A stretch of 64,000 nt of DNA from Cronobacter universalis NCTC 9529 (GTDB lineage Bacteria > Pseudomonadota > Gammaproteobacteria > Enterobacterales > Enterobacteriaceae): contig NZ_CP012257.1 in assembly GCF_001277175.1 (NCBI RefSeq), positions 3,906,001 to 3,970,000 of the forward strand, read 5' to 3'. Below are positions 1 to 7,447 of the stretch, in pieces. The position numbers and the translations under genes are program-made. The notes beneath the pieces are model-generated. The model had not been told where the DNA came from. It saw only the letters and a list, made by a program, of their open reading frames with translations, and searched no databases. How positions within the stretch are numbered: the stretch's first letter is position 1; the number at the start of each line of letters is the position of its first letter.

Positions 1-461
1 CGCACGACCGTCACCTGATCCGCTCCACCACCGACGATCTCTATCTGGTGCACGACGGCAAAGTCGAACCGTTCGACGGCGATCTGGACGATTACCAGCA
101 GTGGCTGAGCGACGTGCAGAAGCAGGAGAGCCAGGGCGACGACGCCAGCCGCGAGAAAGACAACGGCAATAGCGCGCAGGCGCGCAAAGATCAGAAGCGC
201 CGCGAGGCGGAGCTGCGCACCCAAACGCAGCCGCTGCGTAAAGAGATAACCCGTCTGGAAAAAGAGATGGAAAAGCTCAACGCCACGCTTGCGGGCGTCG
301 AAGAGAAGCTCGCCGACAGCGCCATTTACGATCCGGCTCGCAAAGCGGAGATGAATGAGTGTCTGCAAACGCAGGCGAAGACCAAAGCGGCGCTGGAAGA
401 GTGCGAAATGGCGTGGCTGGACGCGCAGGAACAACTGGAAGCGATGCTACAAAGCGAGTAG
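1..461 (+). CDS. yheS: ABC-F family ATPase YheS, C-terminal part (5' end outside window)
   Basis: The reading frame is open from the first base of the window and ends at TAG 459-461, so only about the last 152 residues are present. The visible start, HDRHLIRSTTDDLYLV, is the end of the second ABC nucleotide-binding domain just after Walker B (switch His region). It is followed by a charged linker and a C-terminal coiled coil (KEITRLEKEMEKL onward, then AALEECEMAWLDAQEQLEAML), the usual tail of ABC-F proteins. These are soluble ribosome-associated ATPases without membrane domains, some of which rescue stalled ribosomes. Its position upstream of yheT, despite the inserted genes, agrees with yheS. 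Upstream parts cannot be judged. Confidence 0.93.
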   Translation, partial: HDRHLIRSTTDDLYLVHDGKVEPFDGDLDDYQQWLSDVQKQESQGDDASREKDNGNSAQARKDQKRREAELRTQTQPLRKEITRLEKEMEKLNATLAGVEEKLADSAIYDPARKAEMNECLQTQAKTKAALEECEMAWLDAQEQLEAMLQSE

Positions 462-480
462 CCGGGCGCGAACGCCCGGC
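461..480. repeat. Short GC-rich hairpin between convergent yheS and nadV
   Basis: GCCGGGCG and CGCCCGGC form a perfect 8-bp stem with a CGAA loop that starts on the last base of the yheS stop codon. No T-run follows on either strand, so it looks more like a REP-type or mRNA-stabilising hairpin than a textbook terminator. Confidence 0.55.
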
Positions 481-488
481 AGGCGGGA

Positions 489-1979
489 TTAACGCTGCGC
501 CGCCAGGCGCTGGCGCAGGGTTTCCAGATGCTCCACGCCGTGAAGTTTGCCATCCAGGAAACGGGTTTTCAGTTCACCCTGCTGCTCCTGCTCCAGGGTC
601 TGTTCGTCAAACAATTGATAATCGCCGTTATCGTCACGCTCGACGCGCAGCAGCCCGCGCGCTGAGCGTTTCAGTCCGCTGTCGGTTTTCGGCTCTTTGA
701 AAATCATGCGCCCCACGCCGTTCACTTCGCCGTACGTCGCTTTCATCGCAAAGCCGAACGTGTCGCGGGTGTTGTACTGATACGTAAACGAACCGACGCC
801 GAACACCACGTTTGAGCTGGCGAAGCCTTTCGCCGCCAGACGGCGCAGGATCTCTTCGGCGCGTTCAAGCGTAATAGAATCGCCGTAAATCAGGCCCACA
901 TGCGGGTCGAGCACTTTGAAGCCTTTGTCATTGACGGTGCCGCCGAAAATTTCCCACAGCACCTCAACCGAGCCTTTCTCTTCCGGCGTGCGGTCGGCGC
1001 GCGTGTCGTCATCGGCACCGGTGCCGCAGAGGATCTCCACCGGGTCGCCGCTGTCCGGGCGGAACACCACGTGGCCTTCACGCGCCATGATCTGCGTTTT
1101 CAGCTCACGGGTATATTCCGTGATGACGCGCCAGTAGTCCCAGGTATCCGAGACAATCGAGACAAAGCCGTTCGGGTAGAGATCGCAAATCAGGCGGCGG
1201 AACGTCTCGATTTCGCTCTCTTTCTCGCCCATGCACATCACGCTGTGCTCGGTCGCCGGGATGGACGCGGCAATGAAGCACTCCTGGCCCTGGGTGTAGT
1301 AATCCCGCGCGTAGAGCATCGACGGAATATTATCGGTGCCTTTAAAGCTCAGCAGGTGGCCGCAGCCCGCCTGCGCGGTATCCTGAAGGCCAGACATGCC
1401 GCGAAACGAGAAATCGTGGCACTGAAAATCGAGGTGGCTTACGTCAGAGCAGGTTTTCTCAGCCCAGCGCTCGCAGATAGTCCGGTAGTGGTGCGCGATA
1501 GTGGCGTTGGTGGAGGATTTCCACAGCTCCGCCGAGAGCACCGTTTCCAGGTAGTTCACCAGCCAGAAGAATTCCGGAAGGGTATTGGTAATGGTCAGCA
1601 CCGGCACTTTCATCGCCACTTTGCTGCCTTCATCCAGCGCTTTGATATGCAGCGGCAGGTAACCAAGCTGATGCAGCGCGCAAATGTGATCCGCGCTGAC
1701 AGCGCCTTTGCCGATGTAGCTGTCCATCACCGCCTGATATTCGTCTACCACTTCCGCCTCAGGGCGCGCGAAGAACTGCGCGTTAAACAGATCGACCAGG
1801 AACCATTGCAGGAACCCCTGCAGGCCGAAGAACACCAGCTTGCCGTCCGCGACAGGAGAGTGGAAATGACGGTCGCTGCGCGGCGTAAAGTTGGAATAGA
1901 CTTTAGTGGTGCCTGCCGGGTACTGCTCGCGGTGCGACACTTTGTAGCCATCAATAGCCAGAATCGGATTCATGTTCAT
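489..1979 (-). CDS. nadV: Nicotinamide phosphoribosyltransferase (NAMPT/NadV)
   Basis: 496-residue protein of the NAMPT family, which joins nicotinamide and PRPP to give NMN, a one-step NAD salvage route. Visible family features are the N-terminal ILAIDGYKVSHREQYP, the PATEHSVM segment with the conserved His, the VVFRPDSGDP motif that contacts ribose phosphate, and the late YGDSITLERAEEI segment. Length matches the family (about 460-500). The ATG at 1977-1979 is chosen because AAGGAG lies 7 nt upstream; a second in-frame ATG lies two codons in. It lies 11 bp downstream of a PRPP-synthetase-like gene in the same direction, so one operon can make both PRPP and NMN. The gene is absent from this position in E. 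coli K-12, so it is an accessory insertion between yheS and yheT. Confidence 0.95.
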   Translation of the reverse strand: MNMNPILAIDGYKVSHREQYPAGTTKVYSNFTPRSDRHFHSPVADGKLVFFGLQGFLQWFLVDLFNAQFFARPEAEVVDEYQAVMDSYIGKGAVSADHICALHQLGYLPLHIKALDEGSKVAMKVPVLTITNTLPEFFWLVNYLETVLSAELWKSSTNATIAHHYRTICERWAEKTCSDVSHLDFQCHDFSFRGMSGLQDTAQAGCGHLLSFKGTDNIPSMLYARDYYTQGQECFIAASIPATEHSVMCMGEKESEIETFRRLICDLYPNGFVSIVSDTWDYWRVITEYTRELKTQIMAREGHVVFRPDSGDPVEILCGTGADDDTRADRTPEEKGSVEVLWEIFGGTVNDKGFKVLDPHVGLIYGDSITLERAEEILRRLAAKGFASSNVVFGVGSFTYQYNTRDTFGFAMKATYGEVNGVGRMIFKEPKTDSGLKRSARGLLRVERDDNGDYQLFDEQTLEQEQQGELKTRFLDGKLHGVEHLETLRQRLAAQR

Positions 1980-1990
1980 CGCCCTTCTCC

Positions 1991-2848
1991 TTACGCGTTA
2001 TAAATTGTATTGATATCAATCATTTCTACCCGTTCCTGCGCCAGTTCAGCGGGCGCGAAGGAGGTGGTTGTATAAAGCTTATCAATGCCGTTATTCAGCA
2101 GGTTTTCGACGCCTTTGGAAAACACGCCGTGGGTCACGTAGAGGCTCACGCTGCTTGCCCCGGCGTCACGCAGTACCTGGGCTGAGCCGATAAACGTGCC
2201 GCCCGCGTCGCAGAGATCGTCCACAATCAGCACCGCTTTGCCTTTCACGTCGCCGTCCACCAGGCGAAAACCGGTCAGCTCGCCGGTCGCGACGTTGCGC
2301 TGTTTGGTCAGAATGGCGAACTCATGAACGCCCGCGGCCTGCGCGACGGCATGGATTTTTTTAAGCGCCCCGGCATCCGGCGCCACCAGCATTAACTCGC
2401 CGGCCTTCAGGGCGCGCTCCAGCGTCTTGCTTTGTAGCAGGCAACGCTCCTGCGGGATAGCCACCAGATTTTCAATCGCGGCGGCGGCGGCTTCGCTGTG
2501 CGGGTCGAGTACGATCACTTTGTCGAAACCGAGGGTGTTCAGCTGGCGGGCGAAGACCTTCAGCGCGAAGCTGTCGCCCGGCTGCATGTGCCTGTCCTGG
2601 CGGGCATACGGCAGCCACGGCAGTTCCAGATGGCTGAAGCGCACATCACAGTGCTGGCGCACCGCGTCGGTCAGTTGCGCCAGCAGCATGAAATCGTCCA
2701 TCGTTTTCATGGCGGCGGCGCGAATACGCATCAGCGAGGCGACGCGCGGCAGTTCGCCGGTCACTTTCGCCCACACGGCGCCGTCAGGAAAACGCCCGGT
2801 CTGTGTTGCAATCTCTTGTCCGTCTACCATCAGTTGCGGCTGCATCAT
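1991..2848 (-). CDS. Ribose-phosphate pyrophosphokinase-like protein (PRPP synthetase paralogue)
   Basis: 285 residues, shorter than housekeeping Prs (about 315). Recognisable pieces are the ARQDRHMQPGDSFALK segment (equivalent to the RQDRK/R ATP-binding loop of Prs), DPHSEAAAAAIENL (equivalent to the DLHADQIQGFF region), AILTKQRN (catalytic flexible loop) and the PRPP-binding loop VLIVDDLCDAGGTFIG. This supports synthesis of PRPP from ribose 5-phosphate and ATP. Paired with nadV, the likely role is to supply PRPP for NMN formation. It starts at the double ATG by the divergent promoter region that carries the putative NrtR operators. It is not the essential prs gene, which lies elsewhere in enterobacteria; substrate use is inferred from family and context. 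Confidence 0.88.
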   Translation of the reverse strand: MMQPQLMVDGQEIATQTGRFPDGAVWAKVTGELPRVASLMRIRAAAMKTMDDFMLLAQLTDAVRQHCDVRFSHLELPWLPYARQDRHMQPGDSFALKVFARQLNTLGFDKVIVLDPHSEAAAAAIENLVAIPQERCLLQSKTLERALKAGELMLVAPDAGALKKIHAVAQAAGVHEFAILTKQRNVATGELTGFRLVDGDVKGKAVLIVDDLCDAGGTFIGSAQVLRDAGASSVSLYVTHGVFSKGVENLLNNGIDKLYTTTSFAPAELAQERVEMIDINTIYNA

Positions 2849-2872
2849 TTTCGCCCCCGGTTAATCAGTTTA

Positions 2873-2908
2873 TGTCCTTGCGACACATTTAATATTGTCC
2901 AAGAGACA
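2873..2908. promoter_or_regulatory. Two tandem TGTC-N5-GACA palindromes, putative NrtR operators of prs-nadV
   Basis: TGTC-CTTGC-GACA at 2873-2885 and TGTC-CAAGA-GACA at 2896-2908 have centres 23 bp apart, roughly two helical turns. They lie 25-60 bp upstream of the minus-strand PRPP-synthetase-like start. The same motif occurs once more next to nrtR. Assignment to NrtR is inferred from position and repetition. Confidence 0.65.
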
Positions 2909-3013
2909 CTAATAAGCAAGCGAAATTTTCGCCGCGCTGGCTAAAAAATAGCATGTCGCTGAAAATTAAAACATTACAGGTTTGCTTTGTTCCGGTGCTC
3001 CGGGCTGGTAAAC

Positions 3014-3028
3014 TTGTCTCTGAGACAA
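3014..3028. promoter_or_regulatory. Perfect palindrome TTGTCTC-T-GAGACAA upstream of nrtR, putative autoregulatory operator
   Basis: A perfect 7-1-7 inverted repeat whose core is TGTC-N5-GACA, the same as the two sites on the prs side. It ends 16 bp before the nrtR start codon, where bound protein would block transcription or initiation of nrtR. Confidence 0.68.
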
Positions 3029-3044
3029 TTAAACGGAGCGGCGC

Positions 3045-3764
3045 ATGACCACTGAAGCGGAATATCTGGAAAACTACGACCCTGCGCGATTCCCTTCTCC
3101 GCTGGTGACCGTCGACAGCGTGCTGTTCACCCTGCATGACCAGGCGCTTTGCGTGCTGCTGGTACAGCGCGCCCGCCAGCCGCAGCAGGGGCGCTGGGCG
3201 CTGCCGGGCGGGTTTATCGATATGCAGAAAGATGATTCCACCCACGCGACGGCGCTGCGTAAGCTGACCGAAAAAACCGGCGTGCGCCCGTCATGGCTGG
3301 AGCAACTGGAGACGTTTTCCGGCCCGGATCGCGATCCGCGCGGCTGGAGCCTCACCACGGCCTGGTTTGCGCTGATCGCCTGGGTCGACTGCCAGCCGCA
3401 TATCGCCTCCGTCAGCGATGCGCAGTGGGTGCCGGTGGCGGAGCTTGGCGCTATCGAGCTGGCGTTCGATCACCAGACGATTATCGAGGCCGCCCTGCGC
3501 CGCCTGCGCCAGAAGACGATGTATTCGCTCCTGCCGGTCTACTGCCTGCCGGAGTGCTTTACGCTAAGCCAGCTTCAGGAGGCGACGGAAATTATTCTCG
3601 GCCAGCCCATCCAGCGTAAGAGCCTCATCCGCCGCTTTGAAGCGTCCGGCATGTTTGAAGAAACCGGCGAGAGCGTCGCCACCGGCGCGCGTAAAGCCAG
3701 GCTCTGGCGACGCAAGCCGGATGCCGATATTCACCTTTTCTCGCGCAATTTACTGGCCGAGTGA
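3045..3764 (+). CDS. nrtR: NrtR-type transcriptional regulator (degenerate Nudix domain plus winged helix)
   Basis: 239 residues. Residues about 20-150 form a Nudix-like fold and residues about 155-230 a C-terminal winged helix-turn-helix, the NrtR architecture. The Nudix box is degraded: the region GFIDMQKDDSTHATALRKL, followed by TEKTGV, has Lys where catalytic Glu residues are expected and two extra residues before the RE pair, so hydrolase activity is unlikely. NrtR proteins repress NAD-metabolism genes and sense ADP-ribose or related metabolites. Divergent arrangement with nadV and the PRPP-synthetase-like gene, and a shared palindrome in the gap, support local control of NAD salvage. 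GGAG lies upstream of the ATG. Confidence 0.9.
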   Translation: MTTEAEYLENYDPARFPSPLVTVDSVLFTLHDQALCVLLVQRARQPQQGRWALPGGFIDMQKDDSTHATALRKLTEKTGVRPSWLEQLETFSGPDRDPRGWSLTTAWFALIAWVDCQPHIASVSDAQWVPVAELGAIELAFDHQTIIEAALRRLRQKTMYSLLPVYCLPECFTLSQLQEATEIILGQPIQRKSLIRRFEASGMFEETGESVATGARKARLWRRKPDADIHLFSRNLLAE

Positions 3765-3836
3765 TCCGCACCAAAGCATCAACAAAACGGATAACAACCG
3801 GTATAGTAGTTAGCGAACTAATAAAAGACATCAGCC

Positions 3837-4853
3837 ATGGCCGACATTACTCCCGCAGAACTTCCTGCACTGAACACCGATTCTTCACACTTTCAGCCAA
3901 TGCCGGGAGTCAGCAATCCACACCTGCAAACCATGCTGCCGCGCGTGCTGCGCCGCCGGGTGCAGTTTGAGCCGCACTGGCAGCGTCTGGATCTGCCGGA
4001 TGGCGATTTTGTCGACCTGGCGTTTAGCGAAAACCCCGATCAGGCGCGTCATAAGCCGCGTCTGGTGGTTTTTCACGGGCTCGAAGGCAGCCTGCACAGC
4101 CCTTACGTCCACGGGCTTATCCATGCGGCGAAAGCGCGCGGCTGGCTCGGCGTGGTGATGCATTTTCGCGGCTGTAGCGGCGTGCCGAACAAACTGGGGC
4201 GCATTTATCATTCGGGCGAAACCGAAGACGGCACCTTTTTCCTGCGCTGGCTGGATGAACGCTACGGCACCGTGCCGACGGCGGCGGTCGGCTATTCGCT
4301 CGGCGGCAATATGCTCGGCTGCCTGATGGCGGAGATCGACGGCCGCTTCCCGCTGACGGCAGGCGTGATTGTGTCCGCGCCGTTTATGCTCGAACACTGC
4401 TGCAACCATATGGAAAAAGGCTTTTCGCGCTTTTATCAGTTCTATCTGTTAAACCTGCTGAAAGCCAACGCCACCCGCAAGCTGAAAGCCTGGCCCGGCA
4501 CGCTGCCGATTGAGCTCGCCCAGCTTAAACGCCTGCGCCGCATCCGCGATTTCGATGATTTGATTACGTCGAAAATCCACGGCTTCAGCGATGCCGTCGA
4601 TTATTATCGCCAGTGCAGCGCGATGCCGCGTCTCGCCAGCATCACCCGTCCGACGCTGATTATTCACGCTAAAGACGACCCGTTTATGGATCATCACGTC
4701 ATCCCCGATACCGCCACGTTGCCTGCTAATATTGAATATCAGCTGACAGAGCATGGCGGTCATGTGGGCTTTGTCGGCGGCACGCTGCGCCAGCCTAAAA
4801 TGTGGCTGGAACAGCGCATTCCTGACTGGTTAACCCCTTATCTGGACCGATAA
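3837..4853 (+). CDS. yheT: Alpha/beta hydrolase YheT (AB-hydrolase 4 family)
   Basis: 338 residues, close to E. coli YheT (about 340). The nucleophile elbow GYSLGGNML, oxyanion region VVFHGLEGS and the late acid-histidine parts HAKDDPFMD and TEHGGHVGF give a complete catalytic triad. The family includes putative carboxylesterases or lipases; the natural substrate is not known. It is directly followed by yheU with no spacing (TAA then ATG), then prkB, the usual yheT-yheU-prkB order, so the three are probably co-transcribed. Confidence 0.95.
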   Translation: MADITPAELPALNTDSSHFQPMPGVSNPHLQTMLPRVLRRRVQFEPHWQRLDLPDGDFVDLAFSENPDQARHKPRLVVFHGLEGSLHSPYVHGLIHAAKARGWLGVVMHFRGCSGVPNKLGRIYHSGETEDGTFFLRWLDERYGTVPTAAVGYSLGGNMLGCLMAEIDGRFPLTAGVIVSAPFMLEHCCNHMEKGFSRFYQFYLLNLLKANATRKLKAWPGTLPIELAQLKRLRRIRDFDDLITSKIHGFSDAVDYYRQCSAMPRLASITRPTLIIHAKDDPFMDHHVIPDTATLPANIEYQLTEHGGHVGFVGGTLRQPKMWLEQRIPDWLTPYLDR

Positions 4854-5072
4854 ATGATCATTCCCTGGCAAGAGATCGCGCCCGACACCCTGGAGCGCCT
4901 GATTGAAGCCTTCGTCTTGCGCGAAGGCACCGATTATGGTGAACATGAACGCTCGCTTGAGCAAAAGGTCGCCGACGTGCGGCGTCAGTTGCAAAGCGGC
5001 GAAGCCGTTCTGGTGTGGTCTGAACTGCACGAAACGGTCAATATCATGCCGCGTTCGCAGTTTCGCGGTTAA
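4854..5072 (+). CDS. yheU: UPF0270 family protein YheU
   Basis: A 72-residue soluble protein ([20 protein letters not shown]), the conserved enterobacterial YheU family. No function is established. The start codon directly follows the yheT stop, suggesting translational coupling. Length and context match E. coli. Confidence 0.93.
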   Translation: MIIPWQEIAPDTLERLIEAFVLREGTDYGEHERSLEQKVADVRRQLQSGEAVLVWSELHETVNIMPRSQFRG

Positions 5073-5120
5073 TGTCGCCAGGCGGAGCCCTGCCCCGCCG
5101 CTTCAGGGAGTTGTCTCGCT

Positions 5121-5990
5121 ATGTCTGCCAAACATCCGGTTATCGCCGTCACAGGCTCCAGCGGCGCGGGAACCACCACCACCAGCCTCGCGTTTCGTAA
5201 AATTTTCGCCCAGCTGAATCTTCGTGCCGCCGAAGTGGAAGGCGACAGCTTCCACCGCTACACGCGCCCGGAAATGGACATGGCCATCCGCAAAGCGCGC
5301 GATCTTGGCCGCCATATCAGTTACTTCGGCCCGGAGGCGAACGATTTCGGCCTGCTGGAGCAAACCTTTGTGGAGTATGGCCTGACCGGCAAAGGGCAGT
5401 CGCGCAAATATCTGCACACCTATGACGAAGCGGTGCCGTGGAACCAGGTGCCCGGCACTTTCACGCCGTGGCAGCCGCTGCCGGAGCCGACGGACGTGCT
5501 GTTTTACGAAGGGCTGCACGGCGGCGTGGTGACGCCGCAAAACGACGTGGCGAAACATGTCGATCTGCTGGTGGGCGTGGTGCCTATCGTCAACCTGGAG
5601 TGGATACAGAAGCTTATCCGCGATACCAGCGAGCGCGGCCATTCACGCGAGGCGGTGATGGATTCCGTGGTGCGCTCAATGGAAGATTACATCAACTACA
5701 TCACGCCGCAGTTCTCACGCACCCATATTAACTTCCAGCGCGTGCCGACGGTGGACACCTCCAACCCGTTCGCCGCGAAAAGCATTCCGTCGCTTGATGA
5801 GAGTTTCGTGGTCATTCACTTCCGCAATCTGGACAATATCGATTACCCGTGGCTGCTGGCGATGCTACAGGGCTCGTTTATTTCACATATCAATACGCTG
5901 GTGGTGCCGGGCGGCAAGATGGGGCTGGCGATGGAGCTTATCATGCTGCCGCTGGTGCAGCGGCTGATGGAAGGCAAGCAGATAGCGTGA
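5121..5990 (+). CDS. prkB: Phosphoribulokinase homologue PrkB
   Basis: 289 residues with an N-terminal nucleotide-binding loop GSSGAGTTTTS, where the usual GKT/S is replaced by GTT, as in E. coli PrkB. The rest, including YFGPEANDF, FYEGLHGG and the C-terminal VVPGGKMGLAMELI, follows the phosphoribulokinase/uridine kinase family. No RuBisCO or Calvin-cycle gene is nearby, so a role in carbon fixation is not implied and the substrate is unknown. Third gene of the yheT-yheU-prkB run. Confidence 0.93.
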   Translation: MSAKHPVIAVTGSSGAGTTTTSLAFRKIFAQLNLRAAEVEGDSFHRYTRPEMDMAIRKARDLGRHISYFGPEANDFGLLEQTFVEYGLTGKGQSRKYLHTYDEAVPWNQVPGTFTPWQPLPEPTDVLFYEGLHGGVVTPQNDVAKHVDLLVGVVPIVNLEWIQKLIRDTSERGHSREAVMDSVVRSMEDYINYITPQFSRTHINFQRVPTVDTSNPFAAKSIPSLDESFVVIHFRNLDNIDYPWLLAMLQGSFISHINTLVVPGGKMGLAMELIMLPLVQRLMEGKQIA

Positions 5991-5996
5991 CAGAGT

Positions 5997-6024
5997 GGCC
6001 TGGCGGCGCTTCGCCTGCCGGGCC
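5997..6024. repeat. REP-like GC-rich hairpin between convergent prkB and yhfA
   Basis: GGCCTGGC and GCCGGGCC flank a short GC-rich centre containing CTTCG. Its position between two convergent genes and its imperfect palindromic form fit a REP-type element; there is no T-run. Confidence 0.5.
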
Positions 6025-6037
6025 GCCCGTCGTCAGA

Positions 6038-6442
6038 TTACGCCTCAATCACTTCATACGAATGGGTGATGTTGACCCCTTTGCCGAGCATCAGCGCCAC
6101 CGAACAGTACTTCTCCGCCGACAGATCCACCGCGCGCGACACTGCCGCGTCCTTAAGGTCTTTACCCGTCACCACAAAGTGCAGATTGATATGCGTGAAC
6201 AGACGCGGGGCCTCTTCGCGGCGCTCTGACGTCAGTTTCACTTCGCAGTCGATCACGTCGTGACGGCCTTTTTGCAGGATAGAGACCACATCAATCGCGC
6301 TACAGCCGCCTGCGGCTATCAGGACCATTTCCATCGGGCTCGGCGCTTTGTCGCCGGAGTTGCCGTCCATCAGGATCTGATGCCCCGAAGCGGACTCGCC
6401 AAGGAAGGTTAACCCTTCTACCCATTTCACTCGTGCATGCAT
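6038..6442 (-). CDS. yhfA: OsmC-family protein YhfA
   Basis: 134 residues, full length for YhfA. The OsmC/Ohr fold is indicated by the central AAGGCSAIDVVSIL segment with one conserved Cys and by the later KYCSVALML with the second Cys. Related proteins are thiol-dependent peroxidases for organic hydroperoxides; YhfA itself has no well-defined substrate. The ATG at 6440-6442 has GGAG about 9 nt upstream. It is transcribed divergently from crp, and the 310-bp gap should hold both promoters. Confidence 0.95.
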   Translation of the reverse strand: MHARVKWVEGLTFLGESASGHQILMDGNSGDKAPSPMEMVLIAAGGCSAIDVVSILQKGRHDVIDCEVKLTSERREEAPRLFTHINLHFVVTGKDLKDAAVSRAVDLSAEKYCSVALMLGKGVNITHSYEVIEA

Positions 6443-6752
6443 GTTAATCGCTCCAGGCTATTCATTTTTCTGACAGATTACGCGCGCGCGTTCCCGGAGG
6501 CAATGGAAGCGCGACCTGCGTCAAGCTGAAACGAGACAACAGGAGACACCTGAGAAAAGCTATGCTAAAACAGTCTGGATGCAGCGGCGATACATTGATG
6601 TTACGCATGGGTGCAGAGGAGAAGACAATTTATCGGCTGCGATGTCCACGGACAGCCAACTTCCCTGGAAGCGGGAAGATGATGATTGCAAAGCCAGACA
6701 GGGGTTACGCGCCCTGTCTTTGGAGCCAGTTTAAAACAGAGGATAACCGCGC
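6443..6752. promoter_or_regulatory. yhfA-crp divergent control region with conserved crp promoter
   Basis: The stretch around 6500-6600 closely follows the E. coli crp leader: a GGAAGCGCGACCTGCGTCAA segment, AACAGGAGACA, and TATGCTAAAACAG near 6561 resembling the crp -10 region and transcript start. The last bases before crp (ACAGAGGATAACCGCGC) are also conserved and contain the ribosome-binding site. CRP autoregulation is known in E. coli; the exact CRP sites here could not be fixed by eye. No other gene is seen in the gap. Confidence 0.6.
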
Positions 6753-7385
6753 ATGGTGCTTGGCAAACCGCAAACAGACCCGACTCTTGAATGGTTCTTG
6801 TCACATTGCCACATTCATAAGTATCCATCTAAGAGCACGCTGATTCACCAGGGTGAAAAAGCGGAGACGCTGTATTACATCGTTAAAGGCTCAGTGGCAG
6901 TGCTGATCAAAGATGAAGAGGGTAAGGAGATGATCCTCTCGTACCTGAATCAGGGAGACTTCATCGGCGAACTGGGTTTGTTCGAGGAAGGTCAGGAACG
7001 CAGCGCCTGGGTTCGCGCTAAAACTGCCTGTGAAGTGGCTGAAATCTCTTACAAAAAATTCCGTCAGCTGATCCAGGTTAACCCGGATATTCTGATGCGT
7101 CTCTCCTCGCAGATGGCTCGCCGCCTGCAAGTCACCTCCGAGAAAGTGGGTAACCTCGCCTTCCTCGACGTGACCGGCCGTATCGCGCAGACCCTGCTGA
7201 ACCTGGCCAAACAGCCGGACGCGATGACCCATCCTGACGGGATGCAGATCAAAATCACGCGTCAGGAAATCGGCCAGATCGTCGGCTGTTCTCGCGAAAC
7301 CGTTGGCCGCATTCTGAAAATGCTCGAAGATCAGAACCTGATCTCCGCCCACGGTAAAACCATCGTGGTTTACGGTACCCGCTAA
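6753..7385 (+). CDS. crp: cAMP receptor protein (CRP), global regulator
   Basis: 210 residues and essentially colinear with E. coli CRP. The N-terminal cyclic-nucleotide-binding domain contains [18 protein letters not shown] (cAMP phosphate and ribose contacts), followed by the long dimer helix and a C-terminal helix-turn-helix around residues 168-191 ([20 protein letters not shown]). Binds cAMP and activates or represses catabolic genes; candidate targets in this window are pckA, ppiA, the mal region and crp itself. A strong intrinsic terminator follows. Confidence 0.99.
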   Translation: MVLGKPQTDPTLEWFLSHCHIHKYPSKSTLIHQGEKAETLYYIVKGSVAVLIKDEEGKEMILSYLNQGDFIGELGLFEEGQERSAWVRAKTACEVAEISYKKFRQLIQVNPDILMRLSSQMARRLQVTSEKVGNLAFLDVTGRIAQTLLNLAKQPDAMTHPDGMQIKITRQEIGQIVGCSRETVGRILKMLEDQNLISAHGKTIVVYGTR

Positions 7386-7391
7386 AAAATC

Positions 7392-7428
7392 AAAAAACGG
7401 CGTGTCGCTTCGGTAACACGCCGTTTTT
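7392..7428 (+). terminator. Intrinsic terminator of crp
   Basis: ACGGCGTGT (7397-7405) pairs with ACACGCCGT (7416-7424) around a 10-nt loop, with A-tract upstream and five Ts downstream. It lies just ahead of yhfK. Confidence 0.85.
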
Positions 7429-7447
7429 GTATCTATACTTCTCCCCT

